Assembly (NCBI RefSeq): GCF_009801115.1
Contig: NZ_VTOL01000008.1
Coordinates: 248,001 to 312,000, forward strand
Source: Dyadobacter sp. 3J3
GTDB taxonomy: Bacteria > Bacteroidota > Bacteroidia > Cytophagales > Spirosomataceae
Length of the DNA stretch: 64,000 nt
Direction: 5' to 3'
Positions 63,759 through 64,000 of this stretch are shown piece by piece. Each line of letters begins with the position of its first letter. Position 1 is the first letter of the stretch. Under the pieces are notes generated by a model. The model was not told the DNA's origin and made no database searches. It worked only from the letters and a program-made list of their open reading frames with translations. A program made the position numbers and the translations under genes.

Positions 63759-64000
63759 TCAACGTTGCAAAGACCCATTATCCGGGTTACCCGGTTCGTC
63801 CAGTATTTGAATAGAAGTTGCAGGTCCAAGATCAGGTTTGTCCCAGGATGAAAGCGCCCAAACAACCTTTTTATCTTTGTTTACTTCAAAAACCTGTACT
63901 GTACCAGCCCATTCGGCGGTGTTATTATTGCCGGCAATCCAACTGGAAATTACAGTATTTCCGTTAGCAAGTCGGTTAGCAGTTTGTGTGCTACCCACTT
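63759..64000 (-). CDS. C-terminal part of a beta-propeller-like protein (partial)
   Basis: At least 80 codons, open to the right edge and ending at TGA/TAA around 63759. RLANGNTVISSWIAGNNNTAEWAGTVQVFEVNKDKKVVWALSSWDKP reads as a propeller blade of the PQQ-like/arylsulfotransferase-like type (N-G-N-T-V and K-VVW.L). The start and most of the protein lie beyond the window. It is on the same strand as the broken DUF2341 gene, 28 bp upstream. Confidence 0.6.
   Translation of the reverse strand, partial: VGSTQTANRLANGNTVISSWIAGNNNTAEWAGTVQVFEVNKDKKVVWALSSWDKPDLGPATSIQILDEPGNPDNGSLQR

Overview
The window looks like chromosomal DNA of a Bacteroidota bacterium, most likely a Cytophagales/Spirosomaceae member of the Dyadobacter type (inference). 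Supporting signs: two secreted proteins end in type IX secretion (T9SS) sorting domains; there are many Lys-rich signal peptides and lipoboxes, a CarboxypepD_reg-type TonB-dependent receptor, a LytS/LytTR pair, a two-FtsX-domain ABC permease and ECF sigma factors; and Shine-Dalgarno sequences are weak. The DNA is AT-rich. I see no tRNA, rRNA, CRISPR array, prophage or intact insertion sequence.

Layout. 1-6.4 kb: tail of an Rpn-like gene, a secreted zinc metalloprotease, an M20 amidohydrolase, a truncated hemoglobin and a two-domain sulfurtransferase. 6.6-7.2 kb: a badly decayed GH110-like alpha-galactosidase gene. 7.4-12.1 kb: a Pro/Gly/Ser/Thr repeat protein and small proteins (DUF1772, DUF2490, VOC/PhnB, DUF1801). 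12.2-15.4 kb: an ECF sigma/anti-sigma pair facing a cytochrome b - molybdoenzyme - MsrB lipoprotein operon, with a perfect inverted repeat between them; this reads as an envelope methionine-sulfoxide repair module. 15.4-25.8 kb: proline iminopeptidase-like hydrolase, cupins, YihY, an esterase-GH5-T9SS fusion, a LytTR two-component system and a regulator with a degenerate receiver.

25.9-35 kb: S9 peptidase, esterases, a dead PIN toxin-antitoxin pair, peptide deformylase with GNAT, two tandem hydrolases sharing a near-identical tract, and an ABC permease. 35-43 kb: lipoprotein, T9SS adhesin-like protein, two fiber-like paralogues with a shared 5' end and different 3' ends, an Omp85-type barrel and a GH2 glycosidase. 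43-48.4 kb: GT2 and GT87 glycosyltransferases, a sigma factor overlapping a TM-plus-barrel protein, and an EamA half-transporter. 48.5-53.9 kb: TonB receptor followed by metNIQ. 53.9-64 kb: propeller/alpha-helical-barrel fusion, EEP-family nuclease, cytidine deaminase, Gfo/Idh/MocA oxidoreductase, an IS982 transposase relic, AraC regulator with SDR and small membrane protein, a broken DUF2341 gene and a partial propeller-like gene.

The genes mostly serve a saprotrophic envelope lifestyle: polysaccharide and peptide hydrolysis, outer-membrane import, and envelope stress repair. Decay is notable, with at least four independent gene relics (GH110-like, PIN toxin-antitoxin, IS982, DUF2341). I do not claim a proven new system. 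The best candidates for a closer look are the sigma-linked methionine-sulfoxide repair module, the propeller-glycosidase fusion, and the paired fiber-like genes.
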